A stretch of DNA of 64,000 nucleotides, taken from NCBI RefSeq assembly GCF_025263485.1, contig NZ_CP079863.1:2790001-2854000 (forward strand), given 5' to 3'. This document shows, one piece after another, positions 56,979-64,000 of the stretch (position 1 is the first letter of the stretch; every line of letters begins with the position of its first letter). Made by a program: the position numbers and the translations under genes. The notes beneath the pieces were generated by a model. The model saw only the letters and a list, made by a program, of their open reading frames with translations. It was not told the origin of the DNA and searched no databases. Source of the DNA: Mycobacterium sp. SMC-2 (GTDB lineage Bacteria; Actinomycetota; Actinomycetes; Mycobacteriales; Mycobacteriaceae).

Positions 56979-59657
56979 CTAGGCCGGCATCACCCGGCGT
57001 ACGTCGGGGCCCCACAGCGGTTGCATGCCGCCGGGCAACGCCAGCTGCGTGGCCCTGATGACCTCGGCCAGCTCGCGCAGCCCGGCGTCCACCGAACCGA
57101 GCAGTTCGGCCAGCTCCGCACGCAGCCCGTCGGCGCTGACGGCTTCCAACTCGGCGGGATGCGAGCGGCGCAGGAGGGTACCGATCTCGTCCACCAACCG
57201 CTCCGGTCGTGACGACCCCGACGACCCGGGCAGGTCCTTAAGGTTGGCCCGCAGCCGCTCCACTTGACACAGCAGCGACCGCGGGTTCTGCGCGTCGAAC
57301 AGCATCAGCTCGGCCACCGCGGCGACGCTGACCTTGCCCACCGTCCGGCGCCGGTAGATCACCGAGGACTCGCACGCCACCAGCGTCGCCTCGATGATCG
57401 TCTGTTCGGCGGCGGGGCGGCGGGCTTCGATCAGGGTGGCGCTCAGTAGCGCGGTCAGCCACAGGCCGCGCTCGATGCGCTTGCCGATGTCCATCATCGT
57501 CCAGCCCACGTCGCGCACCATCGACTCGGCGGCGACCCCCGCCAGAGTCAGCATCCCGGACAGCGTTTGGACCTGGGCCGACGCCAGCAGCGGGTCGGCC
57601 TCGGCGAGCGAGTCCGGCGGCTCCCGCCGCTGGGCCAGCGCGCGCTCGACACCGGCCAGCACCATCCAGGTGTCGTTGGACAGCTGGTCGCGCACCGACC
57701 TGGCGGCCAGCGCCAGACCTTCCACCGACTGCACCAGTGATCCGGCACGGTCGGGGTCCACGGTCAGCGACCACAGTGTCGAGGGGGCGATGGCGATCCT
57801 CTCGGCCCCGTCGCCGTCGGTCTCGGTCCCGGTGATCCGGCCGAGGGCCGCCATCAGCACCGGCACGCACTCGCTTTCCTCGGTGTGTTGCTGATGCCGG
57901 TAGACATGGAACCGGTCGCGGGTGACGATCAGCAGCCGCGCCATGTTCTCCGCGCGCTCGCCGTAGCGGCCGATCCAGAAGAGGTCGGACAGCACACGCG
58001 GCGAGCTGACGCCCCACGTACCCGCGGCCGTCTTCGCCGGCGGAGCGGGCGCGGGCAGGCTCACCGCCTCGGCCCGTGCGCGCTCCGTCGGGCGCACCCA
58101 AACATCCTTCGCGGCAACGGTTTGCAGCGTGTACGCGGCCGGCCCGGGCGCCAGCACGTAGCCGACACCGCCGATCATGGGGGCGTATCCGCTGCGCTGG
58201 GCGACGTTGAACAAGCGGATGCCGATGCCGGCCGACGACAACACCCCGGCATGATCGGTGGGCGCCGACGAGAACTGCGGCAACTCCTGGCCGATCCACT
58301 GCCACGGCATCTTCTCGATGCGGGCGGCCAACTGCGCCAACTGATCGGATGAAAGGGTGGGCCCGACAAGCGTTTTGCCGCCGATGGTCGACTTCACCAG
58401 TAGCGACGACAGATTCGCCAGCAGGTGTGAGCGTTCGGTGGCGATGCCACCCCAGTACACCGGCGCGGTGTGCAGCAGCGGAGCTTCGGAGAGCAGGCGC
58501 TCGGACAGCCGGGGCAAGAACCGAAGCAGCCCAGGGTTTTCCAGGATCCCGCTACCCAGCGTGTTGACGACGGTCACCGTCCCGCGATGGCACGCCTCCA
58601 CCAGACCGACCACACCCAGCCTGGAGTCGGCGCGCAGATCGAGCGGGTCGGTGTAGTCGGCGTCGACCCGGCGAAGGACGACGTCGACCCGTTTCAAGGT
58701 GCCCAGCGAACGCATCCACAACTTTCCGTCGCGCACCACCAGGTCGGCACTCTCCACCAACGGGAAGCCCAGCAGCGTGGCCAGATACGCCTGATCGAAG
58801 GCGGTTTCGGAGAAGATGCCCGGGCTGAGCACCACCACCACCGGATCCTGCGCGTCGTCGGGTGCGGCGTCGATCAGCGCGAGCCGCAGCGCCTGGGCGA
58901 ACGGTGTCGTCGGCCGCGGCACGATCCGTTCGTATAGCTCGGGAATCGAGTGCGCGACGACGCGCCGGTCGGCCAGCGCGTAGCCGGCACCCGACGGCGC
59001 CTGCGTCCAGTCGGCGTTGACTCCGAAGGCGCCGTCCGGTAGCCGGCTGACGTCACAGGCGTGCAAGAAAAGCTGGTGATGCCCGGGAACTTCGATGCCA
59101 TTGGCCGCGCGCAAGTAACCGGGATGGGCGAACAGCAGCTCCGGCGGCAGGATGCCCTCGGTGAGCAGGCTGCGCGACCCGTACAGGTCGGTGAGCACGG
59201 CGTCGAGCAGCCGGGACCGCTGCACCAGCCCGGCCTCCAGCACCTCCCACTCCGCGGCGGACAGCACGATCGGCAGCGTGTCCAAAATCCACGGCCGCGG
59301 CTCCAGGCCGTGCCCGCCGGGTTCGACGTCGGTGTAGGTGATGCCGTCGCTGTCGATCAGGCTGCGCACCACCGAGCGCAGGCGATCCAGCCCCGCCCGG
59401 CCGCGCTCGGCGATGGTGTCGGCAAGCTCCGTCCAGGCCGCCCGCACGTTCCCGTCCGGGTCGACGAATTCGTCGTAGCCGGGTGCGGGGCCCTGCCGCG
59501 GATCGAAGAGCGCCTCCTGGGCGCGCGCGGCCCGATACCCGGCCAGCAGGCGGTCGGCGTCGTAGCGGACTTCGTGGCGGACTTCGTGGCGGTCTTCGTG
59601 GCGGTCTTCGTGGCGGCCACGAGTCGCCGGCGGGACCGCGCCGGTGCCGAATGTCAT
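56979..59657 (-). CDS. Circularly permuted ATP-grasp protein fused to an alpha-E domain (Rv2567 homolog)
   Basis: 892 residues from ATG 59657, which overlaps the upstream remnant's stop (ATGA). The N-terminal ATP-grasp_2/DUF404-407 part has DPRQGPAPGYDEFVD, HPGYLRAANGIEVPG, VVVLSPGIFSETAFDQAYLA and GSGILENPGLLRFLP. The C-terminal alpha-E part has LFWIGRYGERAENMARLL and CESSVIYRRRTVGKVSV. Such fusions occur with transglutaminase-like proteins and are thought to make or modify peptides; no product is known. Residues 14-26 are a HEDR/HEVR repeat encoded by a 12-bp tandem repeat. Confidence 0.9.
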   Translation of the reverse strand: MTFGTGAVPPATRGRHEDRHEDRHEVRHEVRYDADRLLAGYRAARAQEALFDPRQGPAPGYDEFVDPDGNVRAAWTELADTIAERGRAGLDRLRSVVRSLIDSDGITYTDVEPGGHGLEPRPWILDTLPIVLSAAEWEVLEAGLVQRSRLLDAVLTDLYGSRSLLTEGILPPELLFAHPGYLRAANGIEVPGHHQLFLHACDVSRLPDGAFGVNADWTQAPSGAGYALADRRVVAHSIPELYERIVPRPTTPFAQALRLALIDAAPDDAQDPVVVVLSPGIFSETAFDQAYLATLLGFPLVESADLVVRDGKLWMRSLGTLKRVDVVLRRVDADYTDPLDLRADSRLGVVGLVEACHRGTVTVVNTLGSGILENPGLLRFLPRLSERLLSEAPLLHTAPVYWGGIATERSHLLANLSSLLVKSTIGGKTLVGPTLSSDQLAQLAARIEKMPWQWIGQELPQFSSAPTDHAGVLSSAGIGIRLFNVAQRSGYAPMIGGVGYVLAPGPAAYTLQTVAAKDVWVRPTERARAEAVSLPAPAPPAKTAAGTWGVSSPRVLSDLFWIGRYGERAENMARLLIVTRDRFHVYRHQQHTEESECVPVLMAALGRITGTETDGDGAERIAIAPSTLWSLTVDPDRAGSLVQSVEGLALAARSVRDQLSNDTWMVLAGVERALAQRREPPDSLAEADPLLASAQVQTLSGMLTLAGVAAESMVRDVGWTMMDIGKRIERGLWLTALLSATLIEARRPAAEQTIIEATLVACESSVIYRRRTVGKVSVAAVAELMLFDAQNPRSLLCQVERLRANLKDLPGSSGSSRPERLVDEIGTLLRRSHPAELEAVSADGLRAELAELLGSVDAGLRELAEVIRATQLALPGGMQPLWGPDVRRVMPA
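59569..59616 (-). repeat. 12-bp tandem repeat in the ATP-grasp gene
   Basis: Four units of ACTTCGTGGCGG/TCTTCGTGGCGG encode the HEDR/HEVR repeat near the protein N-terminus. The unit keeps the frame, so copy number can change without breaking the gene. Confidence 0.85.
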
Positions 59658-59926
59658 GTCCGGCAGTCCTCGATGAAGGATTCGCACGGGTTGATCACCT
59701 TGAGGTCGGCGATGGGCCGAACCGTAATCGCCAGCCGGCGCACGGGATTCGGAAAGACCAGGCGCGCAAGGCAATTGCCCTCCGCGTCCTGCTGCCAGTT
59801 GACGAAGTGCCCGTCCGGGTCGATGCGCAACGAGTAGGCATCCAGTCGCACGACCTGCGGGAACAGCAGGACCGGCCGGTCAAAGCTGTAGCTGGTGCGG
59901 TGTTCCAGCGCGACCTTGATGCTCAT
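59654..59926 (-). pseudogene. N-terminal remnant of a large transglutaminase-like gene (Rv2566 homolog)
   Basis: A 90-codon frame begins MSIKVALEHRTSYSFDRPVL, contains HFVNWQQDAEGNCLARLVFP and VRPIADLKVINP, and ends FIEDCRT. This corresponds to the first 100 residues of the 1140-residue M. tuberculosis Rv2566 protein, with a gap of about 11 residues after VVRL. The remaining 1000-plus residues, including the catalytic core, are gone: the frame runs straight into the ATG of the ATP-grasp gene. A large deletion is the simplest reading. The fragment may still be translated and coupled to the next gene. Confidence 0.8.
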
Positions 59927-59999
59927 GACAAGGTGATCTCATCACAAGCGGCACACGGCCGCAGCGCGCCTGACAGCGCCGTAACGTCGGAGCGGGCCG

Positions 60000-60005
60000 G
60001 TTAGG
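60000..60005. repeat. Left target site duplication of IS481 copy 2
   Basis: GTTAGG, repeated at 61092-61097. Confidence 0.88.
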
Positions 60006-61091
60006 TGTACTGACCACGGACGTTGGTGACGGCGTGGCGTGGTGACATGACGAAGACCTCCGAGTGAAGTGCGAGCTGTCAAGGAACGCACTGCTCACAA
60101 TCGGAGGTCTTCGTGTCCCACCGTAATGCTCCATTGTCTGAAACCGGTCGGCTGCGGCTGGCCCGGTGTGTTGTTGATGATGGCTGGCCGCTGCGGCGGG
60201 CCGCCGAGCGGTTCCAGGTGTCGGCGACCACCGCGGCGCGCTGGGCCGGGCGGTACCGCGCCGCCGGGGCGCCGGCAATGGTTGATCGCAGTTCACGCCC
60301 GCATCACAGCCCTCGCCGCACACCCACGCGCACCGAGCGCCGCATCATTAAAGTTCGGGTGATCCGCAGGTGGGGACCCGCTCGAATCGGTTACCTACTC
60401 GGCATCCATCCCTCCACGGTGCATCGCGTGCTCACCCGTTACGGGATGGCCAGACTCCGTTGGCTAGACCGCCCCACCGGTCGGGTGATCCGCCGCATCG
60501 ACTCGGCTAGGTGCGGCGAGCTAGTGCATGTCGATGTCAAAAAACTGGGCAAGATCCCCGCCGGCGGTGGTTGGCGGATGCTGGGCCGATCGCTGGGCAA
60601 ACGCAATTCTCAAGCTCATCGATCGATTCGGATGACCGCGCGCCACCCCGCGATCGGGTACCACTTCCTACACACCGCCATTGATGGCCACTCGCGCCTG
60701 GCCTACACCGAGCTGCTGGCTGACGAACGCAAAGACACTGCGGCAGCGTTTTGGATCCGCGCTGATGCCTGGTTCACCGCGCACGGCATCACGGTACGGA
60801 AAGTATTGACCGACAACGGGTCCTGCTATCGATCCCAGGCCTTCACCGACGCACTCGGAGCTATCGAGCATCGCCGCACCCGCCCCTATCGGCCGCAAAC
60901 CAACGGCAAAGTGGAGAGATTTCACCGCACGCTAGCCGACGAATGGGCCTACGCCCAGCTCTACACCAGCGACGCCGAACGCTGCCACGCCTTCACTGCC
61001 TGGCTCCACACCTACAATCACCACCGCGGCCACACCGCACTCGGCGGCCAACCACCCGCCAGCCGCGTACCTAACCTCTCAGGTCAGTACA
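60006..61091 (+). mobile_element. IS481-family insertion sequence, complete (copy 2)
   Basis: 1086 bp with ends TGTACTGACC (10 perfect bases, then partial matches) flanked by 6-base duplications GTTAGG at 60000-60005 and 61092-61097. One transposase gene on the plus strand. It is clearly different in sequence from copy 1 but has the same architecture. It sits on the stop codon of the minus-strand Pro/Gly-rich membrane protein gene. Confidence 0.92.
60051..60113 (+). promoter_or_regulatory. Leader hairpin covering the IS481 transposase ribosome binding site (copy 2)
   Basis: CGAAGACCTCCGA (60051-60063) pairs perfectly with TCGGAGGTCTTCG (60101-60113), with an inner GTGCG/CGCAC pair (60069-60073, 60087-60091). 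The descending arm contains GGAGG and the first base of the GTG start, so the folded leader would block ribosome entry. Confidence 0.72.
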
Positions 61092-61096
61092 GTTAG
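60113..61096 (+). CDS. IS481-family transposase (copy 2)
   Basis: 327 residues from GTG 60113, five bases after GGAGG (60103-60107). Helix-turn-helix part LARCVVDDGWPLRRAAERFQ, then the DDE core: Asp in LVHVDVKKLG, AIDGHSRLAYTE, Asp in VLTDNGSCYRS and Glu in [15 protein letters not shown]. The frame is intact. The serine codon before the stop and the stop itself extend out of the element into the target duplication. Confidence 0.93.
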   Translation: MSHRNAPLSETGRLRLARCVVDDGWPLRRAAERFQVSATTAARWAGRYRAAGAPAMVDRSSRPHHSPRRTPTRTERRIIKVRVIRRWGPARIGYLLGIHPSTVHRVLTRYGMARLRWLDRPTGRVIRRIDSARCGELVHVDVKKLGKIPAGGGWRMLGRSLGKRNSQAHRSIRMTARHPAIGYHFLHTAIDGHSRLAYTELLADERKDTAAAFWIRADAWFTAHGITVRKVLTDNGSCYRSQAFTDALGAIEHRRTRPYRPQTNGKVERFHRTLADEWAYAQLYTSDAERCHAFTAWLHTYNHHRGHTALGGQPPASRVPNLSGQYS

Positions 61097-61097
61097 G
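61092..61097. repeat. Right target site duplication of IS481 copy 2
   Basis: GTTAGG. It supplies the transposase stop TAG (61094-61096) on the plus strand and the membrane protein stop TAA (61095-61093) on the minus strand. Confidence 0.88.
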
Positions 61098-62124
61098 CCT
61101 GTTGCGGCCCGGGCGGCGGGGGGCCCGGTTGGTAGCCCGGCTGCGGCGCCGGGACGACCTGCCCGCCGGTCAGCTTGCGGTAGGCGTAGGTGAGGATGAG
61201 CGCGTCGAGGGGGACCGCCACCAGCAGGCCCACGCCACACGCCAGCGCGCCCGCGAAGGTCAGCGCCAGCACCACCAGCCATACCAGCGCCGCGTTGGCG
61301 AAGTTCGACCCCACGAGCGAGAAGCTGGAAGTGAAGCCCTTGATCGCCGACTCCGAGCGGTCGACCACGAACAGGATGGTGAACTGCACGAAAAGGCTCA
61401 GGACGAGGCCCGGAACGAAGCACAGGGAATAGCCGATCGAGGTGAGCACGCCGACGATCAGCGCGGCCAGAAACGCCATCCCCAAGTTACGCGGACGGAA
61501 GAACGAGCCAACGGTCACCGGGCGTCCGTCGGCGATGTCCAGGCAGCCCGACAGGAAACCGGCTTGGGCGAATGCCGCTACCAGGTAGGTCAGCAGGGTG
61601 CCGATGATGAAGATGACCAACGGGACGCCGGTGAGATTGGCCGTGAAGTAGAAGCCGTAGTCGTTGTCGATGGTTGTCGTGTTCGGCGACATGTTTTGGG
61701 CCACGATGTCCACCGCACTGGCCGCCCCGAACAGCAGGCCATAGACCAGTGCGGGCACGATCAACGCCACGGCGTTCTGGGTGAACGTGTTCCACGCCCA
61801 GTTGAACGCGTCACCGATGCTGAAGGCGGGCTTGGGCGGGGCTCCGTACCCCTGCGGCGGGCCGTAGCCGGGTGGGGGCGGCCCGCCGTAACCGGGCGGC
61901 GCGCCATAACCGGGCGGGGGGCCGTAGCCGGGTGGCGGCTGCGGGGGCGGCGCGCCGTAGCCGGGGGGCGGGCCATAGCCGGGTGGCGGCTGCGGGGGCG
62001 GCGCGCCGTAGCCGGGCTGCGGGGGTGGCGTGCCGTAACCGGGCGGGGGCGGGTAGCCCGGAGGGTTTTGCTCGCCGCCGTGGGGATCGGCCGGGGTGCC
62101 TGGATACTCGGGAGGCTGGCTCAT
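61093..62124 (-). CDS. Proline/glycine-rich membrane protein (Rv2560 homolog)
   Basis: 343 residues from ATG 62124 (MSQPPEYPGTPADPHGG). The first 105 residues are Pro-Gly-Tyr repeats (PPGYGPPPGYGA), the rest has about five or six membrane helices (VALIVPALVYGLLFGAASAV, VPLVIFIIGTLLTYLVAAFA, MAFLAALIVGVLTSIGYSL), then a short Pro-rich tail. Function is unknown; the repeats could mediate protein contacts. Its stop codon TAA is in the IS481 target duplication, so the C-terminus QQA is unchanged. Homolog of the M. tuberculosis proline- and glycine-rich transmembrane protein. Confidence 0.88.
   Translation of the reverse strand: MSQPPEYPGTPADPHGGEQNPPGYPPPPGYGTPPPQPGYGAPPPQPPPGYGPPPGYGAPPPQPPPGYGPPPGYGAPPGYGGPPPPGYGPPQGYGAPPKPAFSIGDAFNWAWNTFTQNAVALIVPALVYGLLFGAASAVDIVAQNMSPNTTTIDNDYGFYFTANLTGVPLVIFIIGTLLTYLVAAFAQAGFLSGCLDIADGRPVTVGSFFRPRNLGMAFLAALIVGVLTSIGYSLCFVPGLVLSLFVQFTILFVVDRSESAIKGFTSSFSLVGSNFANAALVWLVVLALTFAGALACGVGLLVAVPLDALILTYAYRKLTGGQVVPAPQPGYQPGPPPPGPQQA
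61925..62018 (-). repeat. 51-bp direct repeat in the proline/glycine-rich gene
   Basis: The segment starting TAGCCGGGTGGCGGCTGCGG at 61925 recurs at 61976, a 51-base period, and encodes two PPPQPPPGYGPPPGYGA units. Shorter GGCGGGCCATAGCC-like units surround it (about 61843-62060). Confidence 0.82.
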
Positions 62125-62251
62125 GTCCGTCCTAGCTGTCTGATCCGCTTCGTGGGGCACGCGCACGGAACTTGGCAAACGGCAACTTAGCAAATATGCG
62201 GCCCTGACGCGCGCGTTGCGTGCACCGGCACACCGGTCGGCTTCCCGTGGT

Positions 62252-63616
62252 ATGCCTGAAGCCGTGTCCGACGGTCTTTTTGACCTTCCCGGCGCGCCGC
62301 CGACGAGCGATCGCGGCTTGGGCGTGTCGGCCGGTGCGCCCCTGGCGGTGCGCATGCGGCCGGCGTCGCTGGACGAAGTGGTCGGGCAGGAGCACCTGTT
62401 GGCGCCCGGATCGCCGCTGCGCCGCCTGGTCGAGGGATCGGGGGTGGCGTCGGCCATCCTGTACGGCCCGCCCGGCAGCGGCAAGACGACGCTGGCCGCG
62501 CTGATCTCCCAGGCGACCGGCCGCCGGTTCGAGGCGCTGTCGGCGTTGTCGGCCGGCGTGAAAGAGGTTCGGGCGGTCATAGAGAACGCACGGCGGGCGC
62601 TGCTGTCCGGCGAGCAGACGGTGCTGTTCATCGACGAGGTGCACCGGTTTTCCAAGACCCAGCAGGACGCCCTGCTGTCCGCGGTGGAGAACCGGGTGGT
62701 GCTGTTGGTGGCGGCGACCACCGAGAACCCGTCGTTTTCCGTGGTGGCGCCGCTGCTGTCCCGGTCGCTGATCCTGCAGTTGCGCCCGTTGAGCGCCGAC
62801 GACATCCGCACCGTGGTGCGGCGCGCGATCGACGATCCCCGCGGGCTGGGCGGCCGGGTCGCCGTGACGCCCGAGGCGGTCGACCTGCTGGTGCGGCTGG
62901 CCGCCGGCGACGCCCGCCGCGCGCTCACCGCGCTGGAGGTGGCGGCCGAGGCGGTTGAGGGAGCCGCGGACGCCGTCGGCGTCGAGACCATCGAGCAGTC
63001 CCTGGACAAGGCCGCGGTGCGCTACGACCGCGACGGCGACCAGCACTACGACGTCATCAGTGCCTTCATCAAGTCGGTGCGAGGCTCGGACGTCGACGCG
63101 GCGCTGCACTACCTGGCCCGCATGCTCGTCGCGGGCGAGGACCCGCGGTTCGTCGCGCGCCGGCTGATGATCCTGGCCAGCGAGGACATCGGCATGGCCG
63201 ATCCCAGTGCGCTGCAGATCGCGGTGGCGGCCGCGCAGACGGTGGCGCTGATCGGCATGCCCGAGGCGCAGCTGACCCTGGCGCACGCCACCATCCACCT
63301 GGCCACCGCACCCAAGTCGAACTCCGTCACCACCGCCCTGGCGGCGGCGATGGACGACATCAAGGCGGGGAAGGCCGGCCTGGTGCCGCCCCACCTGCGC
63401 GACGGGCACTACTCCGGCGCGGCGGCGCTGGGACACGCACAGGGCTACCAGTACTCGCACAACGATCCCGACGGCGTCGTGGCCCAGCAATATCCGCCGG
63501 ACGAGCTGGTGGGCGTGGACTACTACCGGCCGACCGGCCGCGGCGGCGAGCGGGAGATGCCGGGACGGCTGGAACGGTTGCGGGCGATCATCCGCAGGAA
63601 ACGGGGGCGGTCGTGA
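62252..63616 (+). CDS. rarA: Replication-associated recombination protein A (RarA/MgsA, AAA+ ATPase)
   Basis: 454 residues from ATG 62252 ([14 protein letters not shown]); frame open to 62216. AAA+ core: [15 protein letters not shown], Walker [15 protein letters not shown], Walker [20 protein letters not shown] and sensor 1 AATTENPSF. The C-terminal oligomerisation domain has [20 protein letters not shown] and [13 protein letters not shown]. It acts at stalled replication forks. Homolog of Rv2559c. Its stop overlaps the next GTG. Confidence 0.95.
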   Translation: MPEAVSDGLFDLPGAPPTSDRGLGVSAGAPLAVRMRPASLDEVVGQEHLLAPGSPLRRLVEGSGVASAILYGPPGSGKTTLAALISQATGRRFEALSALSAGVKEVRAVIENARRALLSGEQTVLFIDEVHRFSKTQQDALLSAVENRVVLLVAATTENPSFSVVAPLLSRSLILQLRPLSADDIRTVVRRAIDDPRGLGGRVAVTPEAVDLLVRLAAGDARRALTALEVAAEAVEGAADAVGVETIEQSLDKAAVRYDRDGDQHYDVISAFIKSVRGSDVDAALHYLARMLVAGEDPRFVARRLMILASEDIGMADPSALQIAVAAAQTVALIGMPEAQLTLAHATIHLATAPKSNSVTTALAAAMDDIKAGKAGLVPPHLRDGHYSGAAALGHAQGYQYSHNDPDGVVAQQYPPDELVGVDYYRPTGRGGEREMPGRLERLRAIIRRKRGRS

Positions 63617-63948
63617 AGACCTTCACCGACGAGGAGATGGGCCGCCTGCTGGCCACCACCAAGGACTACAGCGTCGTCATCCTCAAGCAGGGGCCGCGGT
63701 TCGCCGAGGAGACTGCGGCGGCGATCGTCTGGGAGCACGGCCGCCGCAATTTCGCGCTGCGCGACGACGGGGTGCTGGCAGTGGTGTTGCCGGTCACCGA
63801 CGGCTCCAGCGTCTGCGGGATCGCGGTGTTCGCGGCCGGGGTGGACGACACCGCCGCCATCATGGCCGGCGACCCCGGCGTCGCCGCGGGCGTCTTCACC
63901 TTCGAGGTGCACCCCTGCCGCGGGTTTCCCGGGGATGCGTTGCCCTAG
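63613..63948 (+). CDS. Small conserved protein, YCII-like
   Basis: 111 residues from GTG 63613, overlapping the rarA stop (GTGA). A dimeric alpha+beta barrel pattern is suggested by [40 protein letters not shown] and [20 protein letters not shown] followed by VHPC, as in YciI proteins. Function is unknown. Coupling to rarA suggests co-expression. The last 52 bases of the window hold no recognisable feature. Confidence 0.8.
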   Translation: MKTFTDEEMGRLLATTKDYSVVILKQGPRFAEETAAAIVWEHGRRNFALRDDGVLAVVLPVTDGSSVCGIAVFAAGVDDTAAIMAGDPGVAAGVFTFEVHPCRGFPGDALP

Positions 63949-64000
63949 GGCCTCGGCGATCTCGGCGCGAAAGCCGTCAGTGCGTGGCTCTAGACCAGCT

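Noticed and set aside
61843..62060. Short direct repeats as a possible CRISPR array
   Set aside because: The repeats are in frame within a coding sequence, encode Pro-Gly-Tyr units and have no unique spacers of constant size.

Overview
The window is chromosomal DNA of a slow-growing Mycobacterium, most likely in or near the M. avium complex. It is GC-rich and carries mycobacterial hallmarks: the phosphatidylinositol mannoside genes, a PPE/PE pair, a DUF222/HNH protein and an IS900-like element. Gene order follows, in reverse orientation, the M. tuberculosis H37Rv segment from thrS (Rv2614c) to rarA (Rv2559c). Family and synteny statements come from memory of that genome; no database was searched.

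Layout. 1-4817: 3' end of thrS, then a tightly coupled operon (HIT protein, pgsA1, patA, pimA, membrane-anchored Nudix protein) for inositol-phospholipid and PIM synthesis. 4827-7271: PPE and PE genes on the minus strand. 7468-10785: pdxS-tesB2-pdxT and yebC. 10781-16971: the speE-DUF350-DUF4247-DUF2617-DUF4178 cluster, hit by two insertion sequences. An IS481-family copy sits at the yebC/speE stop codons. An IS900-like IS110-family copy sits between the ribosome binding site and start codon of the DUF350 gene. 17121-19334: LexA-box-controlled ruvCAB. 19484-21580: two paralogous membrane proteins, each behind a SigF-type promoter, around a DUF1304 gene. 21584-26619: carboxylic acid reductase and gabT. 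26829-34961: yajC-secD-secF, a solute-binding lipoprotein, apt and relA.

35122-39695: ppiB, glyoxalase II-like protein, hisS, an SRPBCC protein and a LexA-controlled radical SAM protein. 39708-46692: an accessory stretch with a Tat-exported phosphatase, a patatin, a secreted protein, an MFS transporter and a divergently controlled XRE-cupin/aldolase/DapA-like unit. 46769-54890: metallopeptidase, SRPBCC protein, ketopantoate reductase-like protein, aspS, Ddn-like protein, FUSC protein, YjbR protein, transglutaminase and zinc metallopeptidase. 54937-59926: two decayed genes (DUF6629-like and an Rv2566 remnant), a DUF222/HNH protein and an ATP-grasp/alpha-E fusion. 60006-63948: a second IS481 element, a Pro/Gly-rich membrane protein, rarA and a small protein.

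The most notable structure is in the mobile elements. The IS900-like element (1451 bp) splits a ribosome binding site from its gene and leaves an antisense frame that starts on the host site and ends just before the displaced gene. Both IS481 copies sit on host stop codons, borrow their own transposase stop from the target duplication, and have leader hairpins that cover the transposase ribosome binding site. A 70-base repeat that begins directly after stop codons appears at three gene ends. No tRNA, rRNA, CRISPR array or known riboswitch was recognised, and no stretch over 300 bases lacks a gene, gene remnant or mobile element.
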